Source: Sphingobium phenoxybenzoativorans
Lineage (GTDB): Bacteria; Pseudomonadota; Alphaproteobacteria; Sphingomonadales; Sphingomonadaceae
Reading direction: 5' to 3'
Length of the DNA: 32,076 nt
Assembly: GCF_001757355.1 (NCBI RefSeq)
Contig: NZ_MINO01000045.1
Location: 1-32,076 of the forward strand
Part shown: positions 8,184 through 16,300 of the stretch, piece after piece
How the letters are laid out: every line of letters begins with the position of its first letter
Numbering within the stretch: the stretch's first letter is position 1
Notes under the pieces: model-generated
What the model was told of the DNA's origin: nothing
The model's database searches: none
What the model saw: only the letters and a program-made list of their open reading frames with translations
Program-made: the position numbers and the translations under genes

Positions 8184-8368
8184 GTTCGAGCGGAAGGCCG
8201 TATCGCTTCATCTCGCAATATACGCTCGGTTTCCGTTATCCGAATGGGGATTGCCGCAGTTATTGAGCGACGTAGTGCAAGTTATCCTTGCCCAGTTCGG
8301 CTCCCGTTCCGCTATTTCCTGGGCTGGAAGCTGATGCGGCTTGTAAGCCCCTCTAACGCGCCTCTCAC

Positions 8369-8497
8369 TCATACGCGACGTTCCGCAGCGATCAAAGCGG
8401 CCTGATAGGCCGCATCCTCACCCATAATCGCACGCGCTGTCGCGATTAGTTCAGGACTCGCATTACGTGGACGACCCGTATCGAACGGGGGGCTGGA
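8369..8497 (-). pseudogene. Gene remnant, C-terminal scrap without a start
   Basis: A 42-codon open stretch on the minus strand reads 'DTGRPRNASPELIATARAIM' and then 'GEDAAYQAALIAAERRV' before a stop. The composition (an alanine-rich helix after a basic GRPR hook) looks like real protein and resembles the ends of DNA-binding proteins, but a stop codon sits directly upstream and there is no usable start apart from an internal ATG. I read it as the C-terminal remnant of a truncated or frameshifted gene. The family is not identified. Confidence 0.35.
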
Positions 8498-8718
8498 TCA
8501 TATTCGATCGCGAGTTACGTAATTTTTGCAGTCTCTTCACCCCGAAGTTTCGCAAGAAGACGGATTCCGAAATCGATCCCCGCGGTCATGCGAAGGCCAA
8601 AGCTGTGAACATAGCCGTCATGCACGTCGAAACCATATTGGAGGCAGCCGTCGAACCGGATGATCTGGAATTGGCGCTGCCTCTCATGAGCCGCCTGCAG
8701 GAGGCCATGATCACATGA
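8467..8718 (+). CDS. Possible small hypothetical protein (83 aa)
   Basis: An 83-codon frame starting with GTG. Third positions are about 70% G or C, in line with coding sequence here, particularly from about 8530 onward. The C-terminal half ('VNIAVMHVETILEAAVEPDD', then 'LELALPLMSRLQEAMIT') would be a helical, acidic segment. There is no clear ribosome-binding site, and an overlapping 110-codon frame runs the other way (8515-8847), so strand assignment is uncertain. No family recognised. Confidence 0.3.
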   Translation: MDDPYRTGGWIIFDRELRNFCSLFTPKFRKKTDSEIDPRGHAKAKAVNIAVMHVETILEAAVEPDDLELALPLMSRLQEAMIT

Positions 8719-8852
8719 ACTAGGCCGGGTCTCTCCAATCTCTATGGATTCAAGCGTGACGGCCCCTTCACCGAGTGCCGATTTCAGCGTGGTGCGACAA
8801 ATGTAGACCGATTCAAGTAGGGATTGCTGAGCTATGCCGGCTACCAATCATC

Positions 8853-8869
8853 GTCAGGGTTTCGTCAGG
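8853..8869 (+). promoter_or_regulatory. Direct-repeat operator, copy 1 (upstream of VIT1 gene)
   Basis: GTCAGG at 8853-8858 is repeated at 8864-8869, an 11-bp period with a 5-bp spacer (GTTTC). That spacing puts two half-sites on the same face of the helix, as in binding sites of OmpR/PhoB-type response regulators. It ends 42 bases before the VIT1 start codon. The same element occurs upstream of two more genes around the local two-component system, which is the likely binder. Confidence 0.7.
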
Positions 8870-8911
8870 AAAGACTGTTGAACTTTTTCACGGCATTTTA
8901 CGAAGGACACC

Positions 8912-9613
8912 ATGAGCCGACTAAGATCCCATCCCGAACGCCATGCGGTGTCACGCATCGGCTGGCTACGCGCGGCAGTGCTGGGAGCCAATGATGGGAT
9001 CGTTTCGACCGCGAGCCTCATCGTCGGCGTCGCAGCCTCCGGCGCGGGCAAGGCCAATATCCTGGTCGCAGGGATGGCGGCGCTGGTGGCAGGCGCCATG
9101 TCGATGGCCGCCGGCGAATATGTCTCGGTCAGCTCTCAGGCGGACACGGAGAATGCCGACCTCGCCCGGGAAAGAGGTGAACTCGCCGTTCAACCGGTGC
9201 TCGAGCATCAGGAACTGGCGGACATCTATGTCAAACGCGGTCTGAATGAGGAACTGGCCCGGCAGGTAGCCGACGAACTAATGGCAAAGGATGCGCTGGC
9301 CGCGCATGCCCGCGACGAACTCGGCATTTCCGAAGTCGTGACCGCCCGCCCTATCCAGGCCGCGCTCACATCCGCCGCAACTTTCAGCACAGGCGCCCTC
9401 ATGCCCCTGATGTTGGTCGCCGTCGTTCCGCATGATAGCCTCGTCGCAATCGAGGTCGCGGCAACCCTGTTGTTTCTCGCACTGCTGGGCGCGCTTGGCG
9501 CCTGGGCCGGGGGCGCCCGCCCCATGAAATCAATCCTACGGGTCACATTCTGGGGCGCGCTGGCCCTGGCTGCGACCGCGGGCATCGGGAGGCTGTTCGG
9601 AACAGTGGTTTGA
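8912..9613 (+). CDS. VIT1/CCC1 family iron/manganese transporter
   Basis: A 233-residue inner-membrane protein of the VIT1/CCC1 (DUF125) family, which move Fe(II) or Mn(II), usually out of the cytoplasm by proton exchange. TM1 carries the family's 'LGANDGIVSTASL' with the transport Asp. The next helices carry 'AGAMSMAAGEYVSVSSQ', with the conserved Met and Glu. A cytosolic acidic helical segment follows (about residues 72-140, 'DTENADLARERGEL', 'EHQELADIYVKRGL'), the region that holds metal-binding glutamates in plant VIT1. Two to three further helices end the protein. GAAGGA lies five bases before the ATG. The upstream GTCAGG direct repeat suggests control by the nearby two-component system. 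Substrate choice between iron and manganese cannot be read from the sequence. Confidence 0.88.
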   Translation: MSRLRSHPERHAVSRIGWLRAAVLGANDGIVSTASLIVGVAASGAGKANILVAGMAALVAGAMSMAAGEYVSVSSQADTENADLARERGELAVQPVLEHQELADIYVKRGLNEELARQVADELMAKDALAAHARDELGISEVVTARPIQAALTSAATFSTGALMPLMLVAVVPHDSLVAIEVAATLLFLALLGALGAWAGGARPMKSILRVTFWGALALAATAGIGRLFGTVV

Positions 9614-9630
9614 ACCACGCTGCTCACATC

Positions 9631-9647
9631 GTCAGGATTCGGTCAGT
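9631..9647 (+). promoter_or_regulatory. Direct-repeat operator, copy 2 (upstream of cytochrome b561-like gene)
   Basis: GTCAGG at 9631-9636 is followed eleven bases on by GTCAGT at 9642-9647 (spacer ATTCG). It lies between the VIT1 stop and the cytochrome gene, 38 bases before the start codon. A TAGCCC (9657-9662) ten bases after the second repeat is a candidate -10 element, so the repeat would occupy the -35 position, as in promoters activated by OmpR/PhoB-type regulators. Confidence 0.7.
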
Positions 9648-9685
9648 GAACACCCGTAGCCCTTCCAGCTGGAAAGGCGAACGTG

Positions 9686-10375
9686 ATGACAAATTCTGAA
9701 TATACAAGGACATTCAAGGTTTGGGACACGCCGCTACGGCTATTCCATTGGCTGCTGGTCCTAGCGATCTCGATCGCGTTTCTCTCTTCCGACGACGATA
9801 GTCCGATCGCATCGTGGCATATGGTCGCAGGATGGTCTGCTGCTGCCTTGCTTGCGTTCCGTCTGATCTGGGGCTTCGTCGGAGGCGAGCATGCCCGGTT
9901 CGTGAATTTCATTCGGCCAACAGCAATCGCCACCCATGCACGCGACCTTCTAGCTGGCCATCCTCGACGTTCCGTGGGTCATAATCCACTGGGCGCGATC
10001 GCAGTCGTGGCGCTGATCGGATTGACCGGAATCGTCATCTGGAGCGGCAGCAGCGTTGCGGCAGGCGGCATGGACAAAGACCTTCATGAAGCCCTCGCCT
10101 ACAGCCTGCTTGCTTTGATCGGGCTTCATGTCGGCGCCGTGCTGTTGATGTCGCTGCTCACCGGCGAAAACCTTGTTCGCGCGATGATCAGCGGCCGCAA
10201 GAAGAACAGCCTCTATCCGAATGTGCGTGAGGCTCGGGGACCAGGCTTGTTTGCGGCTCTACTTGGTGCCGCAGCGATCGTTCTGGCAATCATCGCCATT
10301 GTCATGGTGGATCCGACCGCCTTCGCGCCGCAGCAACGCCATTCCCATCACGGTTCGCACGAGGAAAGGGATTGA
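9686..10375 (+). CDS. Cytochrome b561-like di-haem membrane protein
   Basis: A 229-residue inner-membrane electron-transfer protein of the prokaryotic cytochrome b561 / Ni-Fe-hydrogenase cytochrome b type. It has four main hydrophobic helices. Candidate haem ligands are H21 ('RLFHWLL'), H45 ('SWHMVAGW'), H134 ('DLHEALAY') and H148 ('GLHVGAVL'); the second pair sits 14 residues apart, on one helix. The tail is extended by an extra helix and a His-rich end ('QQRHSHHGSHEERD'), which might bind metal. The start is ATG 9686 (AAAGGCG upstream), directly after an in-frame GTG. There is no hydrogenase nearby. Its shared operator with VIT1 and the RND pump suggests a role in handling redox-active metal or quinol under the same signal. 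Confidence 0.85.
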   Translation: MTNSEYTRTFKVWDTPLRLFHWLLVLAISIAFLSSDDDSPIASWHMVAGWSAAALLAFRLIWGFVGGEHARFVNFIRPTAIATHARDLLAGHPRRSVGHNPLGAIAVVALIGLTGIVIWSGSSVAAGGMDKDLHEALAYSLLALIGLHVGAVLLMSLLTGENLVRAMISGRKKNSLYPNVREARGPGLFAALLGAAAIVLAIIAIVMVDPTAFAPQQRHSHHGSHEERD

Positions 10376-10453
10376 AAACATCGGTTGATGGTCTGGTAGA
10401 AAGCTTCAATCCTTCTTGCCTTTCGTTCCTGGTGGAAAGTCTACATTAAACCC

Positions 10454-11131
10454 ATGCGCCTTCTCATCGTCGAAGATAATGAGCGAATGGCGGCACTGAT
10501 CGCCGACGGTCTTCAGCGCCGGGGCTTCGTGTGCGATGTTGCCCATGATCTCGCACAAGCCGACGCTGCGATGGGCAGCGCGAGCTATGATGCCATCATA
10601 CTCGACCTCGGCCTGCCCGACGGCGACGGGATCGACTGGCTCGCGAGCCGCCGAAAATATCAGCAGATGCCGCCTGCCATCATCCAGACCGCGCGTGGGG
10701 CGCTGGAGGATCGCGTCACCGGTCTCGATTCCGGCGCAGACGATTATATCGTCAAACCCTTCGAGATCGACGAGCTCGCCGCGCGCATCCGCGCCCTGCT
10801 GCGCCGGCCTGGCGTTCGAACCCAGCCCGTCATCGAAGTCGGCATGCTGCGTTTCGACACGGCAAGCCGCTCTGCCAGCATTGGCGATCGCGAGATCGAC
10901 CTTTCGCGCCGCGAGGCGGACCTTCTGGAACTGCTGATGCGGCGAGCCGGCACGGTGGTCCATCGCGAAGTGATCGAGAACGCGCTCTACAGCTTCAACG
11001 ATCCGGTGACCCCCAATGCGGTCGAAGCCGCCATTTCGCGTCTGCGCCGCAAGCTCGAAGACACGGGCGTGGCCGGCGCGCTCCATACCGTTCGGGGTGT
11101 CGGCTATATGCTGAAGGACGGGAAGGCATGA
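10454..11131 (+). CDS. OmpR-family response regulator
   Basis: A 225-residue two-component response regulator. The receiver domain (1-115) has the acidic pocket E7/D8, phospho-acceptor D51 ('IILDLGLPDGDG'), T79 and K101 ('YIVKPFE'). The C-terminal winged-helix DNA-binding domain (about 128-222) ends with the typical 'RLRRKLEDTG...HTVRGVGYML'. Its stop overlaps the kinase start (ATGA), so the two are co-translated. This regulator most likely binds the three GTCAGG-N5-GTCAGG repeats at 8853, 9631 and 12164, since its family recognises direct repeats with an 11-bp period. No copy of that repeat is seen directly upstream of its own gene. Confidence 0.93.
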   Translation: MRLLIVEDNERMAALIADGLQRRGFVCDVAHDLAQADAAMGSASYDAIILDLGLPDGDGIDWLASRRKYQQMPPAIIQTARGALEDRVTGLDSGADDYIVKPFEIDELAARIRALLRRPGVRTQPVIEVGMLRFDTASRSASIGDREIDLSRREADLLELLMRRAGTVVHREVIENALYSFNDPVTPNAVEAAISRLRRKLEDTGVAGALHTVRGVGYMLKDGKA

Positions 11132-12144
11132 CCGTGCAGCGCTCCATCTCACGGCGCCTCAAACGCGGTTTGGGCCTGATTGGTGTGGCGGGCACCGTTC
11201 TGCTGCTGGCGGCGGTCGCCTTCTTCTACAGTGTCACCTTCACACATCTCGATGCACGCGCGGCGATGATCCGCGCGATCAAGGAAATGCTTGAGCATGT
11301 CGCTCTGCCGCTTGTCGTCCTGCTCGTTCCCGTCGCGATCATGGTGCTCCGAGTGATCCGCCAGGCCTTCGCACCGCTGGAAGATGCCGCCGCCCGGATC
11401 GAGGCTGCACAGGGCCACGAACGAGGGTTCCGCATCGATGCGTCGCAAATGCCCGCCGAGGCGCTACCCTTCGTCTATGCGGTCAACGATCTGTTGGCGC
11501 GGCTCGATCAGGCCGCGCGGCGGCAGGAAGCGTTCGCCGCCGACGTCGCGCACGAGTTGCGCACGCCGCTCGCCCTCCTGTCTCTCGAACTCGACCGGCT
11601 TGACTATGACGACGCCGCGCGCCTCAAGGAAGACGTGGCGGCCATGCGCCGGCTGATCGACCAACTCATGCTGCTCGCGCAGATCGACGCGGCGGAGGCC
11701 GCCCAGACCGCTCCCGAACAGGTGTCACTCGCGGATGTGGCGAGCGAGGTCGTCAGCGCCGTGGCGCCGGGGATCATCGCACAAGGCAAGCTGATCGCGT
11801 TCGATACCCGCGGTCAGGCTGCGGTCGTGAACGGCAGGCGCGAAGCGATTGCGGCAGCGCTGCGCAATCTGATCGAGAATGCCGCGCGCGTGACGCCGGC
11901 TGGTGGCACGATCCAGGTCTTCGCCGGCCCCCACGCGCTATTGGGCGTGCGGGACGAGGGCCCTGGGCTGGCGCTCGAAAGGTTGCGCGACCTTGTGCAA
12001 CGCCACCGCCGCGCCGACCATGCGAGCAAGGATGGCGCCGGCCTCGGCCTCGCTATCGTCGACCGGATCATGGCGGCCCATGGCGGCACGCTTGAGACCG
12101 ATCCGGCCGACCGTGAACTGGTGCTGCGTTTTCCCGCGACCTGA
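11128..12144 (+). CDS. Sensor histidine kinase with a very short periplasmic loop
   Basis: A 338-residue inner-membrane histidine kinase paired with the preceding regulator. TM1 is about residues 17-37 and TM2 about 57-77, leaving only some 20 residues outside ('FTHLDARAAMIRAIKEMLEH'), much shorter than a folded sensor domain. A HAMP-like linker follows ('RQAFAPLEDAAARIEAA'). The H-box is 'VAHELRTPL' with H142, the N-box 'NLIENAARVTP', the G1 box 'DEGPGL' and the G2 box 'GAGLGLAIV', so catalysis should be intact. The loop has two histidines (H40, H57) and several acidic residues but no cysteine. The stimulus may be a metal ion or membrane stress sensed in or near the bilayer. The context (RND efflux, VIT1) favours metal, but this is inference. 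Confidence 0.92.
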   Translation: MTVQRSISRRLKRGLGLIGVAGTVLLLAAVAFFYSVTFTHLDARAAMIRAIKEMLEHVALPLVVLLVPVAIMVLRVIRQAFAPLEDAAARIEAAQGHERGFRIDASQMPAEALPFVYAVNDLLARLDQAARRQEAFAADVAHELRTPLALLSLELDRLDYDDAARLKEDVAAMRRLIDQLMLLAQIDAAEAAQTAPEQVSLADVASEVVSAVAPGIIAQGKLIAFDTRGQAAVVNGRREAIAAALRNLIENAARVTPAGGTIQVFAGPHALLGVRDEGPGLALERLRDLVQRHRRADHASKDGAGLGLAIVDRIMAAHGGTLETDPADRELVLRFPAT

Positions 12145-12163
12145 TCTTCAATCCTCATATCCC

Positions 12164-12180
12164 GTCAGGGTTCGGTCAGG
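12164..12180 (+). promoter_or_regulatory. Direct-repeat operator, copy 3 (upstream of RND efflux operon)
   Basis: GTCAGG at 12164-12169 and again at 12175-12180, spacer GTTCG, identical in period to copies 1 and 2. It lies in the 57-bp gap between the kinase and the efflux adaptor gene. TAGCCC at 12190-12195, at nearly the same distance as in copy 2, is a candidate -10. Transcription would then begin at or very near the adaptor ATG (12202), giving a leaderless or nearly leaderless message. Confidence 0.72.
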
Positions 12181-12201
12181 AACGCTCCCTAGCCCGAGCG
12201 C

Positions 12202-13314
12202 ATGTCCAGACGATACACCCTCATTGCGGGCGCCGCGACGATCGCCTTGATTCTATCAGGCCTGTGGTGGTTCGCCAGTCGGCCGGTCGAGACGGGCAAC
12301 TCCGCGCCGGCAAGCAACGCCCAACCGACAGATGGGATCCTGGCGGTGGATGCGCGCCGCGCCGCGCAGATGGGTATCCGCCTTATGCCCGCGACGGCAG
12401 CCGCGGATGCGGCGCTCGCCACCATCCCCGCGATGATCGAGCCTCCCGCCAACGCCCGGGTGGCGGTGGCCGCGACCTTTCCCGGCACCGTGTTGCGGAC
12501 TCTCGTGGTCGAGGGCGACAGCGTGCGGCGGGGCCAGCCGCTGGCGATCATCGCCAGCCGCGACGTGCTGACGATCGGCGCGGACCTCAGCCGCGCGAAC
12601 GCGCGGCGTGGCGTAGCCGAGGCCAATGCCGCGCGGCTCTCCCTGCTCAGCCGCGAAGGCATCATCGCAGGCGCGCGCGCTGACGAAGCCAATGCCATCG
12701 CAGCCGAGGCTCGCGCCGACGTTTCGGAAAAGTCGCGCATCCTGGCGATGGTGGGCGGTCATGGCGCCAGCGGCTCCTATACGCTGACGGCTCCTATCGC
12801 GGGTCGCGTCACCAGCGCCTCCATCCAGACCGGCAATCCGGTGGACGGCACCACCGCGCCCTATGTGATCGACGCGACGGATCGCTATGAAGTGGTCGGC
12901 CAATTGCCCGAACGGCTGATCGGGCAAGTGCGCCCCGGCATGAGCGTGCGGCTACTTCCCAACCTCACCGGCCGGATCGTCGCGGTGGGAACGGCCATCG
13001 ATCCCGCGACCCGTTCGGCCGGCCTCAAGGCGGAGATTCCGGCCGGACCCGGTGTTGTCGCGGGGCGCGCAACCAGCATCGTCATCGTCGGCCCGGCGCC
13101 GGCGGGCGCGGTCAGCGTGCCCGATACGGCGGTCACCATGATCGACGGCAAGCCGGTTGTGTTCGTGACCGCGCGCGGCGGCTTTGCCGTGCGCGCCGTG
13201 ACCGGCGGCGGCGGCAGTGATGGCCGCACGGTGCTGCTCTCCGGGATCAGGCCCGGTGAACAGGTGGTGGTTTCCGGTACGAGCGCGCTCAAGGCGCTCG
13301 CCACCGCGCAATAG
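12202..13314 (+). CDS. RND efflux periplasmic adaptor (CzcB/CusB-like)
   Basis: A 370-residue membrane-fusion protein joining an RND pump to an outer-membrane channel. Residues 7-25 form an N-terminal membrane anchor or uncleaved signal. A lipoyl/barrel-sandwich half ('ATFPGTVLRTLVVEGDSVRRGQPLAII', about residues 90-117), a helical hairpin (about 120-180), the returning half ('YTLTAPIAGRVTSASIQTGNPV') and beta-barrel/membrane-proximal domains follow. No Met- or His-rich metal-binding N-terminus like that of CusB or CzcB is present. No clear ribosome-binding site precedes the ATG, in line with the predicted transcription start at the codon itself. It is the first gene of a tight four-gene efflux operon. 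Confidence 0.88.
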   Translation: MSRRYTLIAGAATIALILSGLWWFASRPVETGNSAPASNAQPTDGILAVDARRAAQMGIRLMPATAAADAALATIPAMIEPPANARVAVAATFPGTVLRTLVVEGDSVRRGQPLAIIASRDVLTIGADLSRANARRGVAEANAARLSLLSREGIIAGARADEANAIAAEARADVSEKSRILAMVGGHGASGSYTLTAPIAGRVTSASIQTGNPVDGTTAPYVIDATDRYEVVGQLPERLIGQVRPGMSVRLLPNLTGRIVAVGTAIDPATRSAGLKAEIPAGPGVVAGRATSIVIVGPAPAGAVSVPDTAVTMIDGKPVVFVTARGGFAVRAVTGGGGSDGRTVLLSGIRPGEQVVVSGTSALKALATAQ

Positions 13315-13323
13315 GCTCTCCCG

Positions 13324-16300
13324 ATGCTGCGTTCGCTTGTCGCCACCGCGCTGTCCTATCGTCTGCTCGTCCTGATCCTTGCCGCCGCCACGGCCGGGCT
13401 CGGGGTCTGGGCTTTTGTCAACTTGCCGGTCGATGCCTATCCCAACATCGCGCAGACCCAGGTGAAGCTGATCCTCAAAGCCCCCGGCATGACGCCGGAG
13501 GAGGTCGAGAGCCGCGTCATCACGCCGATCGAGACGGAGATGCTCGGCATTCCCAACCAGGCGATCCTGCGCTCGAGCGCCAAATATGCCATCGCCGACA
13601 TAACCATCGACTTTACCGACGGCACCGACATCTACTGGGCGCGCCAACAGGTCGCCGAACGGCTGGCGGGCGTGACGGGCGATCTGCCTGCTGCCGTGAC
13701 CGGCGGTCTCGCGCCGATCTCGACGCCCCTGTCCGACGTCTACATGTTCACGATCGAAGGGCCGCTGTCTCTCCAGCAGAAACGCGAACTGCTCGACTGG
13801 ACGATCCGCCCGGCGCTGCGCACAGTGCCCGGCGTCGCGGACGTGAACGCGCTGGGCGGCTATGTTCGTACCTTCGAGGTCCGGCCTGATCCGGTGGCGC
13901 TGGCGAGCGCGAAGCTCTCGATCTCCGATCTGCGCACCGCGATCGAAAGCGGCAATCGCAATGACGGCGCGGGGCGCCTGACCGATGGCGAGGAATCGCT
14001 GATCGTCCGGGCCGTGGGCGCGATCCGCAGCGTGGAGGATCTGCAAACGCTGGTCATCGCCAGCCGGGACGGCCGCATCGTCCGCCTGGGCGACGTCGCC
14101 ACAGTCGGCACCGGCAGCCTCACCCGCTATGGGGCGGTGACGCGCGGCGGCAAGGCCGAGGCGGTGGAGGGCCTGGTGATCGCGCTGCGCGGCGCGGATG
14201 CGCGGGCGGTGGTCGATGGCGTGCGGACGCGGCTTGCCGGGCTTCAGCACAGCTTGCCCGCAGGCACGCAGATCCATGTCTTCTACGATCGCTCCGATCT
14301 GATCGGGCGCGCGGTCGGCACGGTCGAGGAGGCGCTGCTGGAAGCGACCGTGCTGGTCGTCGTGCTGCTGATCCTGTTCCTCGGCGACTGGCGTGCGGCC
14401 ACGATCGTCGCGGCGACCCTGCCGATGGCCGCGCTCATCACCTTCCTGTTCATGCGCGTCATGGGGCTGTCCGCGAACCTCATGAGCCTCGGCGGGCTCG
14501 CCATCGCGATCGGGATGCTGGTCGACGGCGCGGTGGTGGTGGTCGAGAATGTCGTCGAGCGCCTGAGCCATGCCCAGGGCGAGGACACGCCCCGACTCAA
14601 CCACGTATTCCGCGCAACCAGCGAGGTGATCGTGCCGGTGTCGGCGGGCATCGTCATCATCGCGCTCGTGTTCCTGCCCCTGCTTTCGCTGCAGGGGCTG
14701 GAGGGCAAGCTGTTCGCGCCCGTCGCGCTCACCATCGTCTTCGCGCTCGCGGGCTCCCTGCTGCTCGCCCTGACGCTGGTGCCGGTCCTTGCCTCCTTCA
14801 GCCTCAGGAGCGGCCATCATGGTGAGCCATGGATCATGCGGCAGATCGGCCCGCGCTACCAGGCGCTGCTCGACGCGGCGTTCGCGCACAAGAAGCTGGT
14901 CTATGGTCTCTCCGCCACCGGGCTGGTGCTGGCGGGCCTCGCTTATGGCGCGGCCGGGAAGACCTTCATGCCGACGATGGACGAAGGCTCGGTGATCGTG
15001 CAGCTTACCAAGCTGCCCTCGATCAGCCTGGACCAATCGGTGGCCGGCGACATGGCGGTGCAGCGCGCGCTCCGCACCGTGCCGGAGGTGGAGGACGTGA
15101 TCGCCCGCGTCGGCTCCGACGAGATCGGTCTCGATCCGATGGGACCGAACGAGACCGACAGCTTCGTCCAGTTGAAGCCGCGCTCGCAATGGCGCGGGGA
15201 CAAGGATTTCGTCGTCGGGGAAATGCGCAAGGCGCTGGACGGCCTGCCCGGTATCCAATCGAGTTTCACCCAGCCGATCGAGATGCGCGTCTCGGAGATG
15301 CTCACCGGCGCGCGCGGCGATCTAGCGGTCAAGATTTTCGGGCCTGACACCGCAACGCTCGCCGAGCTCGCGGGTCGGATCCAGGATATCCTGTCCGGCA
15401 TCCACGGCTCATCGGAGGTCCTGACGGTCGCCAACGACAATGTGGACTATCTCCAACTCGACATCGACCGCGCGGCGGCGGGGCGGTTCGGGATGCCGGT
15501 CGACCAGTTCCAGGACGCGCTGCGCGCACAGGTCGAGGGCGTGCGGTCCGGGGTCGTGGCCGAAGGTCAGAAACGCATTCCGATCGTCATTCGCGGTGAC
15601 GACGGCATCCGGAGCGATCCGGCCCGTTTCGCCGACCTGCAATTGCGCACGCCCGATGGCACGCTGGCGCGTGTCAGCGACATGGCGCGGGTGGAGCGCA
15701 CGCAGGGACCGGTGAAGCTCGATCACGAGAACGGCTCGCGCTTCGCGCTGGTGCAGGCCTTCGTCTCCGGCCGCGATCTGGTCGGCTATGTCGATGAGGC
15801 GAAGGCGCAGGTCACCGCCAAGGTACGGCTACCGGCAGGCTACAGCATCGTCTGGGGCGGTCAGTTCGAGAACCAGCAGCGCGCATCGGCCCGGCTGATG
15901 ATGGTGGTGCCCGTAGCGCTGGTGTTGATCTTCCTCGTCCTGCTGGCGGCGCTGCGCTCATTGCGCGCCGCGCTGCTGATCCTCTCCAACATCCCCTTCG
16001 CGATGGTCGGCGGGCTGATCTCGCTGTGGCTGTCGGGCGAGTATCTCTCGGTCCCGGCGTCGGTGGGGTTCATCGCCCTGCTCGGCATCGCCGTGCTCAA
16101 TGGGTTGGTGCTGGTGGCCTATTTCCGCCAGTTGCGCGCCGACGGGGTGGGTATGGCCGAGACCGTGCGCCTGGGCGCGCAGCGTCGGCTGCGACCGGTG
16201 CTGATGACTGCCGGCATCACGGCCTTCGGCCTCGTCCCCCTGCTGTTCGCCAGCGGGCCGGGGTCCGAGATCCAGCGGCCGCTCGCGATCGTGGTGATCG

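Larger units (their letters stand above)
7973..8852. other. 880-bp stretch without an intact recognisable gene
   Basis: Between the exported protein and the VIT1 promoter, no open frame shows a clear family match together with a good start and ribosome-binding site. The stretch contains short open frames on both strands, described in separate entries, and is locally less GC-rich than its surroundings, for example around 8210-8300 and 8510-8540. ATTCAAG occurs twice in the last part (8750s and 8810s). The simplest reading is decayed coding DNA, perhaps a former insertion point. Confidence 0.5.

Noticed and set aside
8100..8211. Stretch 'MKRYGLPLEHDRRRWTMEAV' faintly like IS6-family transposase text
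   Set aside because: The resemblance covers only a few residues, the order of motifs is wrong, there is no DDE triad, and no terminal inverted repeats were seen.
8515..8847. 110-codon minus-strand open frame
   Set aside because: It overlaps the plus-strand frame at 8467-8718, which has the better codon pattern, and it shows no motif or ribosome-binding site.
12952..15258. Very long open frame (768 codons) on the minus strand
   Set aside because: It lies antisense within the adaptor and RND pump genes, has the His/Arg/Asp-rich composition typical of reverse-strand frames in GC-rich DNA, and shows no domain.
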